Assembly: GCF_000027145.1 (NCBI RefSeq)
Contig: NC_013891.1
Coordinates: 2,728,001 to 2,792,000 of the forward strand
Length of the DNA: 64,000 nt
DNA from: Listeria seeligeri serovar 1/2b str. SLCC3954
Lineage (GTDB): Bacteria > Bacillota > Bacilli > Lactobacillales > Listeriaceae
Direction of reading: 5' to 3'
Shown here: positions 30,945-39,986 of the stretch, one piece after another
Layout of the letters: each line of letters begins with the position of its first letter
How positions within the stretch are numbered: position 1 is the stretch's first letter
Position numbers and translations under genes: made by a program
Notes under the pieces: generated by a model
The model's input: the letters and a program-made list of their open reading frames with translations, nothing else
Told to the model about the DNA's origin: nothing
Database searches by the model: none

Positions 30945-32045
30945 TTAAACATTAAAGCGGAAATGAACTACGTCTCCATCTTTCATTTCGTACTCTTTAC
31001 CTTCTAACCGAACTTTCCCAGCCTCTTTAGCAGCTTGTTCAGAGCCATATTCAAGTAAAGCATCATAAGCAACTACTTCAGCACGAATAAATCCTCGTTC
31101 GAAATCTGTATGGATAATTCCCGCACATTGAGGAGCCTTCATACCTTTAATAAATGTCCATGCGCGGACTTCTTGAACGCCAGCAGTGAAATACGTTGCC
31201 AGTCCAAGCAATGTATACGCAGAACGGATTAATTGATCCAAGCCTGATTCTTCAATTCCAAGCGCCTCAAGAAATTCAACTTTATCTTCATCTTCTAGTT
31301 CAGCGATTTCTTCTTCCGCACGAGCGCAGACAACGATAACTTCGGAGTTTTCACCAGCAGCAAATTCGCGCACTTGTTGCACATACTTATTATCATCTGG
31401 GCTAGAAACGTCTTCTTCACTCACATTTGCCACATATAAAACTGGTTTTCTTGTAAGTAAAAATAAATTACGAACGATTTTCTCTTCATCTTCACTGAAT
31501 TCTACCGCACGAGCTGGTTTATCATTTTCAAAAGCATCACGCAATTTAACTAATACATTAAATTCCGCAACAGCATCTTTATCTTTTTGTTTAGAAAGCT
31601 TCTCAACACGACCAATACGCTTCTCTACCGTTTCTAAATCCGCTAAGATAAGTTCTAAGTTAATAGTAGAAATATCGTCTAGCGGGTCTACACGGCCTTC
31701 TACGTGAGTGATGTTCTCGTCATCAAAACAACGAGTTACATGACAAATCGCATCTACTTGACGAATATGGGACAAAAATTTATTTCCAAGGCCTTCTCCT
31801 TTACTAGCGCCCTTCACAATACCGGCAATATCCGTAAATTCAAAAGTCGTCGGAACAGTCTTTTTCGGTTTTACAAGTTCAGTTAATTTGTTTAATCGGT
31901 GGTCAGGGACTTCAACAATTCCAACGTTTGGATCAATCGTCGCAAATGGATAGTTCGCAGCCTCTGCTCCTGCTTTCGTGATTGCATTAAAAAGTGTCGA
32001 TTTCCCAACATTAGGAAGCCCGACAATACCAGCTGTAAGTGCCAT
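30945..32045 (-). CDS. ychF: Redox-regulated ATPase YchF (Obg-like)
   Basis: A 366-residue Obg-family nucleotide-binding protein. It begins MALTAGIVGLPNVGKSTLFNAITKAG (P-loop GLPNVGKST) and continues with FTDIAGIVKGASKGEGLGNKFL. It ends with the TGS domain (SAYTLLGLATYFTAG...AGIIHTDFERGFIRAEVV...YEMKDGDVVHFRFNV). YchF proteins prefer ATP over GTP and act on ribosomes and stress responses. The ATG at 32045 is chosen because AAAGGAG precedes it and it gives the family length; the longer frame is not conserved in kind. In Bacillus the homologue also lies beside parB. Confidence 0.95.
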   Translation of the reverse strand: MALTAGIVGLPNVGKSTLFNAITKAGAEAANYPFATIDPNVGIVEVPDHRLNKLTELVKPKKTVPTTFEFTDIAGIVKGASKGEGLGNKFLSHIRQVDAICHVTRCFDDENITHVEGRVDPLDDISTINLELILADLETVEKRIGRVEKLSKQKDKDAVAEFNVLVKLRDAFENDKPARAVEFSEDEEKIVRNLFLLTRKPVLYVANVSEEDVSSPDDNKYVQQVREFAAGENSEVIVVCARAEEEIAELEDEDKVEFLEALGIEESGLDQLIRSAYTLLGLATYFTAGVQEVRAWTFIKGMKAPQCAGIIHTDFERGFIRAEVVAYDALLEYGSEQAAKEAGKVRLEGKEYEMKDGDVVHFRFNV

Positions 32046-32151
32046 TATATATAAACTCCTTTTCATTAACTTCATTTTGAAATGTCCATCTAATAGACAT
32101 TTTTTCACTAACGTATATTATAAAGGTTTTTCAAACAAAAAGCCACCCACT

Positions 32152-32195
32152 AAAAAAACGAAAACCCCTTAAACATCATGGGATTTCCGTTTTTC
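32152..32195 (-). terminator. Terminator of the catalase gene
   Basis: Minus strand: AACGGAAATCCC ... GGGGTTTTCGTT followed by TTTTT, just after the catalase stop. Confidence 0.75.
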
Positions 32196-32201
32196 TTTTG
32201 C

Positions 32202-33668
32202 TTATTTTAAATCTATCACATGTTCAGCAAGGTTAATTCCAGTTCCAGCAGCCACACGTTCTGCAAATTCCGGCTCTACTTGATAGAAATTGCGCAAGTT
32301 GCGAATCTTAATATCTTCGCGCACACCTTCCCAATCGTCTACAATATTTTTCACAAGAGCCGCACGTTCTGCATCTGAGTAACGCTTCCAAACTTCTTTA
32401 GCATGACCAAAGTTATTTGGCTTTTCTGCCACTAGTCGGCCAGAGATATCCCCACGAATTTCTTGCTCAGGCTCGATATATGCAGGGTTTTCTTTTGGTT
32501 CTGTATCATAACTATTTGGTTCATAATTAATCGAACTTGTTTGCTGTTTAAACGGCATCTGTCCATCACGTTGGTTGTTATCAACAGGAGTTTTTGGGCT
32601 GTTGATTGGTAATTGTAAGTAGTTAGGTCCAACGCGGTGTCTTTGCGTATCAGAGTAAGAGAACAATCGCCCCTGTAGTAAACGGTCCTCAGAAGGTAAC
32701 ATCCCCGGCACAAGCACACCTGGATTAAAGCCAACTGATTCTGTTTCAGCAAAAATATTATCCGGATTACGATTTAATGTCATTGTTCCAACATGCTCGT
32801 ATGGAAATACATCTTCAAACCAGTCTTTGGTTGCATCAAGCGGATTGAAGTCGTAATTATCCAAGTCTTTTGGATCTAGCACTTGCACATATAAATCCCA
32901 CTCTGGATAATCACCATTCTCAATTGCTTCATACAAATCGCGACTAGCATGGTTAAATTCTTTTGCTTGAATTTGTGCTGCTTGATCAGTTGAAAGATTG
33001 ACGATTCCTGCTTTTGGAACCCAGCGTAGTTTTACATAAACAGTCTTACCTTCTTCGTTTATCCATTTAAAGGCATGTACGCTTGAACCACGAATTTCGC
33101 GGTAAGATGCCGGAGTCCCCTCATCGCTAAATAAATAAGTAATCATCGTCGTCGCTTCCGGAGTTAAACTAAAGAAGTCCCAGTAACGATTGCCATCTTG
33201 AATGTTAGTACGTGGATCTGGCTTCAAGGAGTGAATTACGTCAGGAAACTTGATAGCATCACGGATAAAGAATACAGGTAAGTTGTTACCGACAAAGTCA
33301 TAGTTACCTTCTTCCGTATAAAATTTAACCGAAAAACCACGTGGATCACGAAGCGTTTCTGGTGAATGTTGACCATGGATTACTGTAGAAAAACGCGCAA
33401 AAACCTCTGTCTCTGTTCCTTCTTCTTGTAAAAATTGTGCTTTCGTATATTTTTTCATGCTTTTTTTCGTTACAAATTTGCCGTGCGCACCAGCACCACG
33501 AGCATGCACCACACGTTCTGGAACACGTTCTCTATCAAAATGCGCCAATTTCTCAATTAACACATAATCTTCTAACAAAGTTGGTCCTTTTAATCCCGCT
33601 GTCATCGAATTTTGGTTGTCCCCAATCGGCACTCCTTGATTCGTCGTTAAGTTTCTTCTATCGGTCAT
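32202..33668 (-). CDS. kat: Monofunctional haem catalase
   Basis: Breaks hydrogen peroxide into water and oxygen. The 488-residue small-subunit clade catalase has the distal-site region RERVPERVVHARGAGAHGKF (essential His), the Asn region RDPRGFSVKFYTEEGNYDFVGNN, and the proximal haem ligand motif RLFSYSDTQRHRVGPNY (Tyr). Ribosome site GGAGG, 7 nt from the ATG. Monocistronic, with a PerR-box-like operator upstream, fitting peroxide induction. In Bacillus-type gene order the parB-ychF stretch lacks a catalase, so it appears to be an insertion in this lineage. Confidence 0.96.
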   Translation of the reverse strand: MTDRRNLTTNQGVPIGDNQNSMTAGLKGPTLLEDYVLIEKLAHFDRERVPERVVHARGAGAHGKFVTKKSMKKYTKAQFLQEEGTETEVFARFSTVIHGQHSPETLRDPRGFSVKFYTEEGNYDFVGNNLPVFFIRDAIKFPDVIHSLKPDPRTNIQDGNRYWDFFSLTPEATTMITYLFSDEGTPASYREIRGSSVHAFKWINEEGKTVYVKLRWVPKAGIVNLSTDQAAQIQAKEFNHASRDLYEAIENGDYPEWDLYVQVLDPKDLDNYDFNPLDATKDWFEDVFPYEHVGTMTLNRNPDNIFAETESVGFNPGVLVPGMLPSEDRLLQGRLFSYSDTQRHRVGPNYLQLPINSPKTPVDNNQRDGQMPFKQQTSSINYEPNSYDTEPKENPAYIEPEQEIRGDISGRLVAEKPNNFGHAKEVWKRYSDAERAALVKNIVDDWEGVREDIKIRNLRNFYQVEPEFAERVAAGTGINLAEHVIDLK

Positions 33669-33705
33669 ATGTATACCTCCATTAAAATAGTATTATCATT
33701 TTTAT

Positions 33706-33720
33706 TTATAATAATTATTA
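33706..33720. promoter_or_regulatory. PerR box upstream of catalase
   Basis: TTATAATAATTATTA, one mismatch from the Per box TTATAATNATTATAA, about 40 nt before the catalase start. Peroxide-dependent derepression by PerR is inferred. Confidence 0.75.
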
Positions 33721-33781
33721 AATGATACTATTTATATTTTAAAGAAGGTTGTCCCAAACTTCAACTAAAAGGCTTATATAA

Positions 33782-33830
33782 AAATAATCTCTTCATTATC
33801 TTAAACCCCAGATAATGAAGAGATTATTTT
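33782..33830 (-). terminator. Terminator of the parA-parB-DUF951 unit
   Basis: Perfect 19-bp stem AATAATCTCTTCATTATCT / AGATAATGAAGAGATTATT with an 8-nt loop and T tracts on both strands. Confidence 0.85.
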
Positions 33831-34029
33831 ATTCTTCCTCAGCCTTAACTAAAATCTTTTTCACTTTTCGCTCAAACTCACGGCGCGGAATCATTACACT
33901 ATGTCCGCAACCTTCACATTTAATTCGAATGTCCATTCCCATGCGGATAATCTTGAAACGATTAGTCCCACAAGGATGTGGTTTTTTCATTTCTACAACA
34001 TCGTTTAAATAGAAATGCTTTTTTTCCAT
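33829..34029 (-). CDS. DUF951 family small zinc-ribbon-like protein
   Basis: A 66-residue protein starting MEKKHFYLNDVVEMKKPHPCG. Cysteines in PHPCGTNRF and KCEGCGHSVMIPR look like a four-Cys/His metal site; the tail is basic (REFERKVKKILVKAE). DUF951 genes sit next to parB in many Firmicutes, and some homologues are described as RNA- or DNA-associated, but the role is not established. The start is the ATG at 34029, 12 nt after the parB stop, so it is probably translated from the same mRNA. Confidence 0.85.
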   Translation of the reverse strand: MEKKHFYLNDVVEMKKPHPCGTNRFKIIRMGMDIRIKCEGCGHSVMIPRREFERKVKKILVKAEEE

Positions 34030-34041
34030 AAACATCACAAC

Positions 34042-34893
34042 CTATTCATCATCAAACTGAATATCTAAAATTTCTAAAATACGATCTAAATCGTCATCAG
34101 ATAAAAACTCAATTTCAATTTTACCTTTTTTATCACGACGTTTAATTGATACCGCTGTTCCAAATTTATCTCGTAATTGACTCTCACTTTCACGAATAAA
34201 GATTGGAACTCTTGCTGGTTTGATTGTTTCACGTGAAACATTTTCGTTTAAGTTAGCTACAACATCTTCTAACTGACGGACAGTTAAGCCTTGCGCTACA
34301 GCCTTTTTCGCAGTTGGAATAATGTTCTTTTTTACCTTTAAGCCTAGTAAAACTCGACCATGCCCAGCAGATAACGTACCATCTCGTAGCATCACTTGAA
34401 CTTCTTCTGGTAGTGTTAAAAGACGGACAAAGTTAGCAATGTAAGGTCTGCTTTTACCAACACGTTCTGCTAATTTAGCTTGTGTTAATCCTAATTTTTT
34501 CATTAGGAATTGGTATGATTCTGCTTCCTCTAAAGGTGATAAATCCTCACGTTGCAAATTTTCAATTACGGAAAGCTCCATCATTTCTTCTTCTGTTAAA
34601 TCGCGCACTACTGCCGGAATTTCTTTTAATTTCGCTTCTTTTGCTGCTCGGAATCTACGTTCTCCAACAACAATTTCGTATCCTTTAGCAGTGTTTCTTA
34701 AAATAATTGGTTGTAAGACACCGTGAATTTTAATGGAATCACGTAATTCATTGATTGCTTTTGTATCAAAAATTTTACGTGGTTGGTACGGATTTGGTTT
34801 AATTTCTTTTAGCGGGATATTTTGAACAGTTTCCTCATTTGTATCAACATTATTAAATAGTGCATTGATTCCCTTACCTAGACCTTTAGCCAT
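34042..34893 (-). CDS. parB: Chromosome partitioning protein ParB (Spo0J-like)
   Basis: A 283-residue CTP-dependent DNA clamp that loads at parS and spreads. It opens with [13 protein letters not shown], the ParA-activating N-terminus. The CTPase/nuclease-like domain has [10 protein letters not shown] and [13 protein letters not shown] (the GERRFRA box). The central HTH ([29 protein letters not shown]) reads parS, and a C-terminal dimerisation domain follows. The start at 34893 overlaps the parA stop by 8 nt. A parS site lies inside the gene, as in Bacillus spo0J. Confidence 0.96.
   Translation of the reverse strand: MAKGLGKGINALFNNVDTNEETVQNIPLKEIKPNPYQPRKIFDTKAINELRDSIKIHGVLQPIILRNTAKGYEIVVGERRFRAAKEAKLKEIPAVVRDLTEEEMMELSVIENLQREDLSPLEEAESYQFLMKKLGLTQAKLAERVGKSRPYIANFVRLLTLPEEVQVMLRDGTLSAGHGRVLLGLKVKKNIIPTAKKAVAQGLTVRQLEDVVANLNENVSRETIKPARVPIFIRESESQLRDKFGTAVSIKRRDKKGKIEIEFLSDDDLDRILEILDIQFDDE
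34225..34240. other. parS site inside parB
   Basis: TGTTTCACGTGAAACA, exact consensus, encoding VSRET within parB. Confidence 0.95.
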
Positions 34894-35647
34894 GTGCAAC
34901 CACTTCCTTTGCTAATTCTAAATAAACTTCAGCACCTTTAGATTTTGCATCGTATAACAAAATCGGTTTTCCGTGACTAGGTGCCTCACTTAGGCGTACA
35001 TTACGTGGAATAATTGTGTTAAATACTTTATTTTGGAAGTATTTTTTAACTTCTTCAATGACTTGAATTCCTAGGTTTGTCCTAGCATCTAGCATCGTTA
35101 ACAGTACTCCTTCAATTTGCAAATCTTCATTAAGATGTTTTTGAACTATTCTTATTGTATTTAAAAGCTGGCTTAGACCTTCCAGTGCATAGTACTCACA
35201 TTGAACGGGAATGAGTACTGAATCCGCTGCGGTTAAAGCATTTAAAGTTAAAAGTCCCAGTGATGGCGGACAATCAATAATTACATAATCATAATCGTCA
35301 CGAATTGAGTCGATTGCTTTTTTTAATCTTATTTCACGTGAAATTGCTGGAACTAACTCTACTTCGGCTCCGGCAAGTTGAATTGTTGCTGGAATAACAT
35401 TTAAATTATCAAGATCTGTTTTTTGCAACACATCTTGAATCGCTACGTCATCAACTAGCACATCATAAATACAATGTTCTATTTCACCTTTGTTTACACC
35501 AACACCACTTGATGCATTTCCTTGTGGGTCAATATCTACTAGTAATACTTTTTTTCCTAAAAAAGCTAGGCTAGAGCTTAAATTAACGGATGATGTTGTT
35601 TTACCAACCCCACCTTTTTGGTTCGCTAGTGCAATCACTTTGCTCAA
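34886..35647 (-). CDS. parA: Chromosome partitioning ATPase ParA (Soj-like)
   Basis: A 253-residue Walker-type ATPase with the deviant Walker [32 protein letters not shown], and Walker [15 protein letters not shown]. Soj regulates DnaA and, with ParB, moves origins apart. The start is a TTG at 35647 after a GGTGA site, giving [14 protein letters not shown] parS/NBS hybrid palindrome lies inside the gene at 35330-35345. The 8-nt overlap with parB indicates an operon. Confidence 0.96.
   Translation of the reverse strand: MSKVIALANQKGGVGKTTSSVNLSSSLAFLGKKVLLVDIDPQGNASSGVGVNKGEIEHCIYDVLVDDVAIQDVLQKTDLDNLNVIPATIQLAGAEVELVPAISREIRLKKAIDSIRDDYDYVIIDCPPSLGLLTLNALTAADSVLIPVQCEYYALEGLSQLLNTIRIVQKHLNEDLQIEGVLLTMLDARTNLGIQVIEEVKKYFQNKVFNTIIPRNVRLSEAPSHGKPILLYDAKSKGAEVYLELAKEVVAHG
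35330..35345. other. parS/NBS hybrid palindrome inside parA
   Basis: TATTTCACGTGAAATT: the centre CACGTG is that of parS, while the flanking ATTT/AAAT is that of the Noc-binding site. The 14-bp core 35331-35344 is a perfect palindrome. It encodes SREI in ParA. Confidence 0.6.
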
Positions 35648-35807
35648 TCTTTTTCACCAACCCTTATTTTGTACCGAGATTTCCGGTTCTTTTATCTTCT
35701 ATTCTACCAAAAGATTTTCATTTAGTCTTACAAAAAGTAAAAATAAATTTAAATTCGTGTTTTAAAGGGCTAAAAATAGTGGAAAATAATGTTTTCACCA
35801 CTCAAAA

Positions 35808-35823
35808 TGTTTCACGTGAAACA
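35808..35823. other. parS site upstream of parA
   Basis: TGTTTCACGTGAAACA, exact consensus, between the RelE/HTH gene stop and the parA start. Confidence 0.95.
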
Positions 35824-35870
35824 TTTCAAAATTAAAAAGCAACCAACCTAAGTTGATTACTTTTCGGAGT

Positions 35871-36593
35871 TCAATCTATTGAGAATGTAGCCTTGACACC
35901 TAGAACCGTGCAGACTTTCTGATACATTCTAAGTGTTAAATCTGGGTCTCCTGCTTCTAATCGTCCAATAATTACTGGAGATAAATCAGATTTTAACGCT
36001 AAATCCATTTGAGACCATTTCTTTTCCATGCGTTTTGCAAATATATATTTACCTAAGCTCGCGGAAAAACTTTCTAAGTAATGAGCGATTCCTTCATTTT
36101 CTAATGCTTGATTTTTAAGTGTTTCAAATTGGTAATCTGAATTTCCAATGCTTGTTTCAACGTCAATGCGACGTAAGAAAACTCGTTTGGCTTCTTCACG
36201 GTAAGAACCCATTTGATCAGTAAACGGATTTTTATCTTTAAAGTAACCTTTGACAAAACAATAGTATGTTTCATCTCCACTAAATGCAGTGAAGTAGATT
36301 AAACGACAATTTTTATCTTTAAAGTGTGCCTTCATCTCTTGGATTGGTTGATCTACTGTTGTTTCGATTCGGGTTGTTTGTAGTGAATAGGCTTGACTTT
36401 TACCAATAATTAAATGTACATCTGGAAGAATTTGCTTCCCGGTGCTAAGCTTTCTTGTTTCTGCTGTTTCTAGTTGTAGCAGGCCTTGGAATACTAAAGT
36501 GGCCATTAATGGTTCTTCCTTAATTAAGTTTTGTAAAAAATCATACGCTTGGAACTCATTTTGTTCGTCTTTCACAAAAATGATTTTTGCCAT
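35871..36593 (-). CDS. RelE/HigB-like domain fused to an XRE-type HTH domain
   Basis: A 240-residue protein. The N-terminal ~110 residues after MAKIIFVKDEQNEFQAYDFL resemble the RelE/HigB fold (CRLIYFTAFSGDETYYCFVKGYFKDKNPFTDQ; the RLIYF strand and a KK/DK-rich helix are typical). The C-terminal ~60 residues are an XRE helix-turn-helix (IFAKRMEKKWSQMDLALKSDLSPVIIGRLEAGDPDLTLRMYQKVCTVLGV), as in HigA antitoxins. A toxin-like and antitoxin-like domain in one chain would probably work as a regulator. The start is uncertain: a GTG at 36629 lies within 2 nt of AAAGGAGG, and the ATG used here has only a distant GGTGG. Confidence 0.68.
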   Translation of the reverse strand: MAKIIFVKDEQNEFQAYDFLQNLIKEEPLMATLVFQGLLQLETAETRKLSTGKQILPDVHLIIGKSQAYSLQTTRIETTVDQPIQEMKAHFKDKNCRLIYFTAFSGDETYYCFVKGYFKDKNPFTDQMGSYREEAKRVFLRRIDVETSIGNSDYQFETLKNQALENEGIAHYLESFSASLGKYIFAKRMEKKWSQMDLALKSDLSPVIIGRLEAGDPDLTLRMYQKVCTVLGVKATFSID

Positions 36594-36618
36594 TCGTTTC
36601 GTGATTCCACCCTTAGCT

Positions 36619-36631
36619 GAGTGAATCACTC
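36619..36631. promoter_or_regulatory. Perfect palindrome over the ribosome site of the RelE/HTH gene
   Basis: GAGTGAATCACTC, a 13-bp perfect inverted repeat next to AAAGGAGG and the possible GTG start. Could be an autoregulatory operator of the HTH domain or a translation-masking hairpin. Confidence 0.4.
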
Positions 36632-36766
36632 CCTCCTTTACAACTTTACCTAATTCTATTGTACTTTTTTCTGCTCAAAATTGCACTTATTTTCTCTAAT
36701 CTTTCTGAAATCAATGAAAATGGCTATTTATTAAACCACTCAAATTGAGTTGGTATTTATTTCAAC

Positions 36767-36794
36767 AAAAAAACCGCCTAATTAAGCGGTTTTA
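36767..36794 (-). terminator. Terminator of the noc-membrane protein unit
   Basis: AAACCGC / GCGGTTT with an 8-nt loop and A/T tracts on both flanks. Confidence 0.75.
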
Positions 36795-36801
36795 TTTATA
36801 T

Positions 36802-37101
36802 CTATTCTTTTGCTTCTTTTGCGATTTGATACCAACTGTAAATCTTCACTATCGCAAAGAAAGTATAGGCGAACGCGATGAGATATGCCCCGTAATTAAC
36901 TAATAAAATGTTGATGGCACTTCCCCACCCAGATTCCTCTGCTACAGCAACTGCTCGTGCATAAGGACTGGTGAAAAAATATGTAATATAGATTGGATTA
37001 AAGCTCAAAATAGCACTTGTAATTGATATTACGAAAGACGGTAGTACCATTAAGCAACTAATAACACCAATTACGTGTCCAATTATCTTCAAAAACCTCA
37101 T
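36802..37101 (-). CDS. Small membrane protein downstream of noc
   Basis: A 99-residue protein with two clear hydrophobic stretches (IIGHVIGVISCLMVLPSFVISITSAIL and INILLVNYGAYLIAFAYTFFAIVKIYSW) and a short loop between. I recognise no family. The ATG is preceded by AGAGGTG and lies 12 nt after the noc stop, so it is almost certainly co-transcribed with noc. Since Noc itself binds the membrane, a membrane partner is conceivable, but that is speculation. Confidence 0.7.
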   Translation of the reverse strand: MRFLKIIGHVIGVISCLMVLPSFVISITSAILSFNPIYITYFFTSPYARAVAVAEESGWGSAINILLVNYGAYLIAFAYTFFAIVKIYSWYQIAKEAKE

Positions 37102-37113
37102 TGTTACACCTCT

Positions 37114-37974
37114 TTACTTCTTTTTAGGAATTTGAATGGTAATTTGATAAAAATCATCCGTTTCTTCTTCCTTAAAATCTAGTTCCATTCCGTTATCTTT
37201 AACCATTGTCACAGATTGTTTAATCGTATTCATAGCAATACGTACATCCCGACTGATTGCTTGACGTTTAGGCTTTGTTTTTTTCGTTGCAACTGATTTT
37301 TTTACGCCTAATAATTCTTGAATCCTTGCTTCGGTTTGTTTGACGTTCCAGTGGTTTTCTTCTATTTCTTGTAACAAAGCTACTTGTTGTTCTTCGGTTT
37401 CTAAAGCTAGTAATGAACGTGCGTGGCGCTCTGAAATTTGTTTGTTTAACACCGCGTTTTGAATTGCTTCCGGTAATTTTAAAAGCCGCATTTTGTTAGC
37501 GATAGCGGATTGGCTTTTCCCTACACGTTGAGCGAGTGCTTCTTGTGTCACATCCTGCATATCTAGCAAGCTCCGGTACGCTTTAGCCTCTTCAATTGGT
37601 GTGAGTTCTTCGCGTTGTAAATTTTCAATTAACGCAATCGCAGCTACTTCTTCATCATCTAAATTTTGAATAATTGCTGGGATTTTTTCCATTTCTAAAG
37701 AAAGAACAGCTCGGAAACGACGCTCTCCTGCAATGATTTCGTAATAATCCGGTTCCATTTCTCTAACCACAATCGGCTGAATAACACCGTGAATTCGAAT
37801 AGTTCGAGCAAGTTCGTCAATCTTATCTTGGTCAAATACTGTCCGCGGTTGGAATTGGTTCGGGAAAATTTTATCCATAGGAAGTTCTTGTACACGCTGT
37901 ACTCCTTCTTCTACTATGTTATCATCCAGTTGATTATTCTTTTCTTTTTTTCCAAATAAACGTGAAAAAGGCAT
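37114..37974 (-). CDS. noc: Nucleoid occlusion protein Noc
   Basis: A 286-residue ParB paralogue that binds NBS sites, attaches DNA to the membrane and blocks Z-ring assembly over the nucleoid. The N-terminus [15 protein letters not shown] fits the short amphipathic membrane-targeting helix of Noc. Next come [14 protein letters not shown] and [15 protein letters not shown] (CTP-binding region), then the [32 protein letters not shown]. The start is the ATG at 37974, 6 nt after AAGGAAGGA; the longer frame has no ribosome site. It lies three genes upstream of parB, and the window contains NBS-type operators. Confidence 0.94.
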   Translation of the reverse strand: MPFSRLFGKKEKNNQLDDNIVEEGVQRVQELPMDKIFPNQFQPRTVFDQDKIDELARTIRIHGVIQPIVVREMEPDYYEIIAGERRFRAVLSLEMEKIPAIIQNLDDEEVAAIALIENLQREELTPIEEAKAYRSLLDMQDVTQEALAQRVGKSQSAIANKMRLLKLPEAIQNAVLNKQISERHARSLLALETEEQQVALLQEIEENHWNVKQTEARIQELLGVKKSVATKKTKPKRQAISRDVRIAMNTIKQSVTMVKDNGMELDFKEEETDDFYQITIQIPKKK

Positions 37975-38124
37975 CTGGGTCCTTCCTTTCCGGAAAATCT
38001 TGGGCGCTAAGTGAATAAACCTTACTATCCGCAAGTCTCTTTCATTATTTTAGCAGAAATGACGCAGAAAAACACGCTTATTCTTCATTTAAAAATTTCA
38101 AGACTTGTTATCGCGCTTTCTAGT

Positions 38125-38823
38125 TTAAAGAATTCCTTTGATTTTCTTGGTAAACCGAGTAGTTATTTCCTGTGGTCTGGTAATTGCTCCACCAACAACA
38201 ACCGCGTGACAACCTAACTTAAGAACTTCGCTTGCTTTATCAGGCGAATCAATTTTCCCTTCAGCAATGACTGGACGTTTCGTACTTTTTAATACTTCTT
38301 TTAAATGGGAAAAGTCGTGATTGCTAATATCTTGATTCGCGGTTTCGTCTGTGTAGCCATACAGTGTTGTACCTATCAAGTCAAAGCTCAGGGAATCAGC
38401 GTATTGAACATCTTCCATGCTTCCAGTGTCTGCCATTAGGAGGGTACTTGGAAACTCTTTGCGGATTATTTGTAGTATTTCTTCGAGGTTTTCGTTATTA
38501 GGGCGTGGTCTTGTAGTTGCGTCCATTGCCACTATTTCAGCGCCAGTTTCACAGATTTCCCTTACTTCTTTTAGTGTTGGGGTAATAAATACGTTGCAGT
38601 CATCGTATACCTGTTTTAAAATCCCGATGATTGGCACATTTACTTCATTTTGAATGGCTCTAATGTCTTCAGCTGTGTTTGCTCGAATACCCATCGCGCC
38701 TCCTTGGACTGCAGCGAGGGCCATTTTTGACATGATAAATGAGCTATGGAGTGGTTCATCTGGTAACGCTTGGCAGGAAACTATTAGCTCACCTTTTATT
38801 TTTTCAAGTACAGAATTATTCAC
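38125..38823 (-). CDS. nanE: N-acetylmannosamine-6-phosphate 2-epimerase
   Basis: A 232-residue TIM-barrel epimerase converting ManNAc-6-P to GlcNAc-6-P. Family motifs are IVSCQALPDEPLHSSFIMSKMALAAVQGGAMGIRAN at the N-terminus, IIGILKQ, EIVAMDATTRPRP, LLMADTGSMEDVQYA, and the phosphate loop HAVVVGGAITRPQEIT. The start is a GTG at 38823 following AAGGAGG. No other sialic-acid or amino-sugar genes are nearby: it sits alone between rsmG and noc, which are neighbours in Bacillus, so it looks like an insertion. It may serve wall-amino-sugar recycling. Confidence 0.94.
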   Translation of the reverse strand: MNNSVLEKIKGELIVSCQALPDEPLHSSFIMSKMALAAVQGGAMGIRANTAEDIRAIQNEVNVPIIGILKQVYDDCNVFITPTLKEVREICETGAEIVAMDATTRPRPNNENLEEILQIIRKEFPSTLLMADTGSMEDVQYADSLSFDLIGTTLYGYTDETANQDISNHDFSHLKEVLKSTKRPVIAEGKIDSPDKASEVLKLGCHAVVVGGAITRPQEITTRFTKKIKGIL

Positions 38824-38882
38824 TTTTATTCCTCCTTGGCTGAAATTAATAAGTCCTCTCGTTTGAAAGGACTTATTCGTAT

Positions 38883-39599
38883 TTATTCGATTGGTAATTT
38901 ATTCGGTGTTCCAGGTTTTCTTGGGTATTTGTTCGGTGTTTCTTTTGTTTTAGCGATAACGTAAATGTTCCGTTCACTTTCTTCTATTGGTAGAGAGAAT
39001 GAGAAGTGATTGACCACTTTCCCGCCTAATACTTTGATAGCTTTTTCGGCTGTTTGTAATTCTTGTTCCGCTTGGGCTGCTTTCATTACGAGGAAAGAAC
39101 CGCCTTTTTTGACAAGGGGCAGGCAAAGCTCGGATAATACGCTCATTCTTGCAACTGCGCGCGCTGTTACTAGGTCATATTTTTCACGGTGCGCTTTGTT
39201 CTGACCAAATGTTTCAGCACGATCGTGGTAAAAATGGACGTTTGTTAAAGCTAATTTTTCTGCTAGTGCATCTAAGAAAGTCATTCGTTTCTTGAGCGAA
39301 TCTACAATGCTAACTTCTAAATGTGGGAAGCAGATTTTGATGGGAATACTTGGAAAACCAGCGCCAGCCCCGACATCGCAAATCGAATGAAAGTCATTGA
39401 AATCAACGTAAAATGCCGCGGAAATAGAGTCATAGAAATGCTTTAGGTAGACTTCTTTTTCCTCTGTAATGGCCGTTAAATTCATTTTTTCGTTCCATTC
39501 TACTAGCATTTCAAAGTAATCGTGGAATTGTTTCAATTGTGCTTCACTTAATTCTATTCCTTTTTCAGCAAGAGCGTTACTGAATTGTTCTGGATTCAT
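38883..39599 (-). CDS. rsmG: 16S rRNA (guanine527-N7)-methyltransferase
   Basis: A 238-residue class I methyltransferase that makes m7G527 in 16S rRNA; loss gives low-level streptomycin resistance. Motifs are [21 protein letters not shown], the SAM site [45 protein letters not shown], and [10 protein letters not shown]. Ribosome site GTGAGG. The historic name is gidB. In Bacillus it directly precedes noc; here nanE intervenes. Confidence 0.95.
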   Translation of the reverse strand: MNPEQFSNALAEKGIELSEAQLKQFHDYFEMLVEWNEKMNLTAITEEKEVYLKHFYDSISAAFYVDFNDFHSICDVGAGAGFPSIPIKICFPHLEVSIVDSLKKRMTFLDALAEKLALTNVHFYHDRAETFGQNKAHREKYDLVTARAVARMSVLSELCLPLVKKGGSFLVMKAAQAEQELQTAEKAIKVLGGKVVNHFSFSLPIEESERNIYVIAKTKETPNKYPRKPGTPNKLPIE

Positions 39600-39707
39600 G
39601 TTTTTTCCTCACTTTACTTTTGCTATTTTTCCAGTGTCTTATCTCTACTGTATTTATAAAGTATAAATTTTTTCTTCTCATTTATCAAACTCTTCCTCTT
39701 TATATCT

Positions 39708-39986
39708 CTAACAATTATCAAGTTTGTTTGTAATCTCCTTAAAACTTTCTTTAGCCTGAGTCACCCATTTTCCTTTTGCGGTGGTAAAAATCCCGTTAAC
39801 GTAGCTCGTACAGTTGCTTTTTATGTCTTCTAGCTTATCCTTTTTCATCATTTTTAGCATTTTCTTACGGTTCTCTGATGTTGTATGGCTTTGACTGGCG
39901 ACAAACATACGAATAAGATTTCTTTCTAAATTTTTTCGCGATTCTAATAAATCTGCTTTTAAACTATCTATCATATTATCAATCAC
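39708..39986 (-). CDS. Small helical protein, last gene of the DUF1310/hydrolase locus
   Basis: A 92-residue lysine-rich, mostly helical protein I do not recognise (SLKADLLESRKNLERNLIRMFVAS; KMLKMMKKDKLEDIK; a W in KGKWVTQAKESFKEI). No signal peptide or membrane segment. It starts at a GTG at 39986 overlapping the previous gene's stop by 8 nt, so it is translationally coupled. Size and helicity recall the small partner proteins of type VII secretion substrates, but this is weak analogy. Confidence 0.6.
   Translation of the reverse strand: MIDNMIDSLKADLLESRKNLERNLIRMFVASQSHTTSENRKKMLKMMKKDKLEDIKSNCTSYVNGIFTTAKGKWVTQAKESFKEITNKLDNC

Noticed and set aside
36742-36760. CCACTCAAATTGAGTTGG inverted repeat
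   Set aside because: Imperfect with a bulge and no T tract; cannot be separated from chance in AT-rich DNA.
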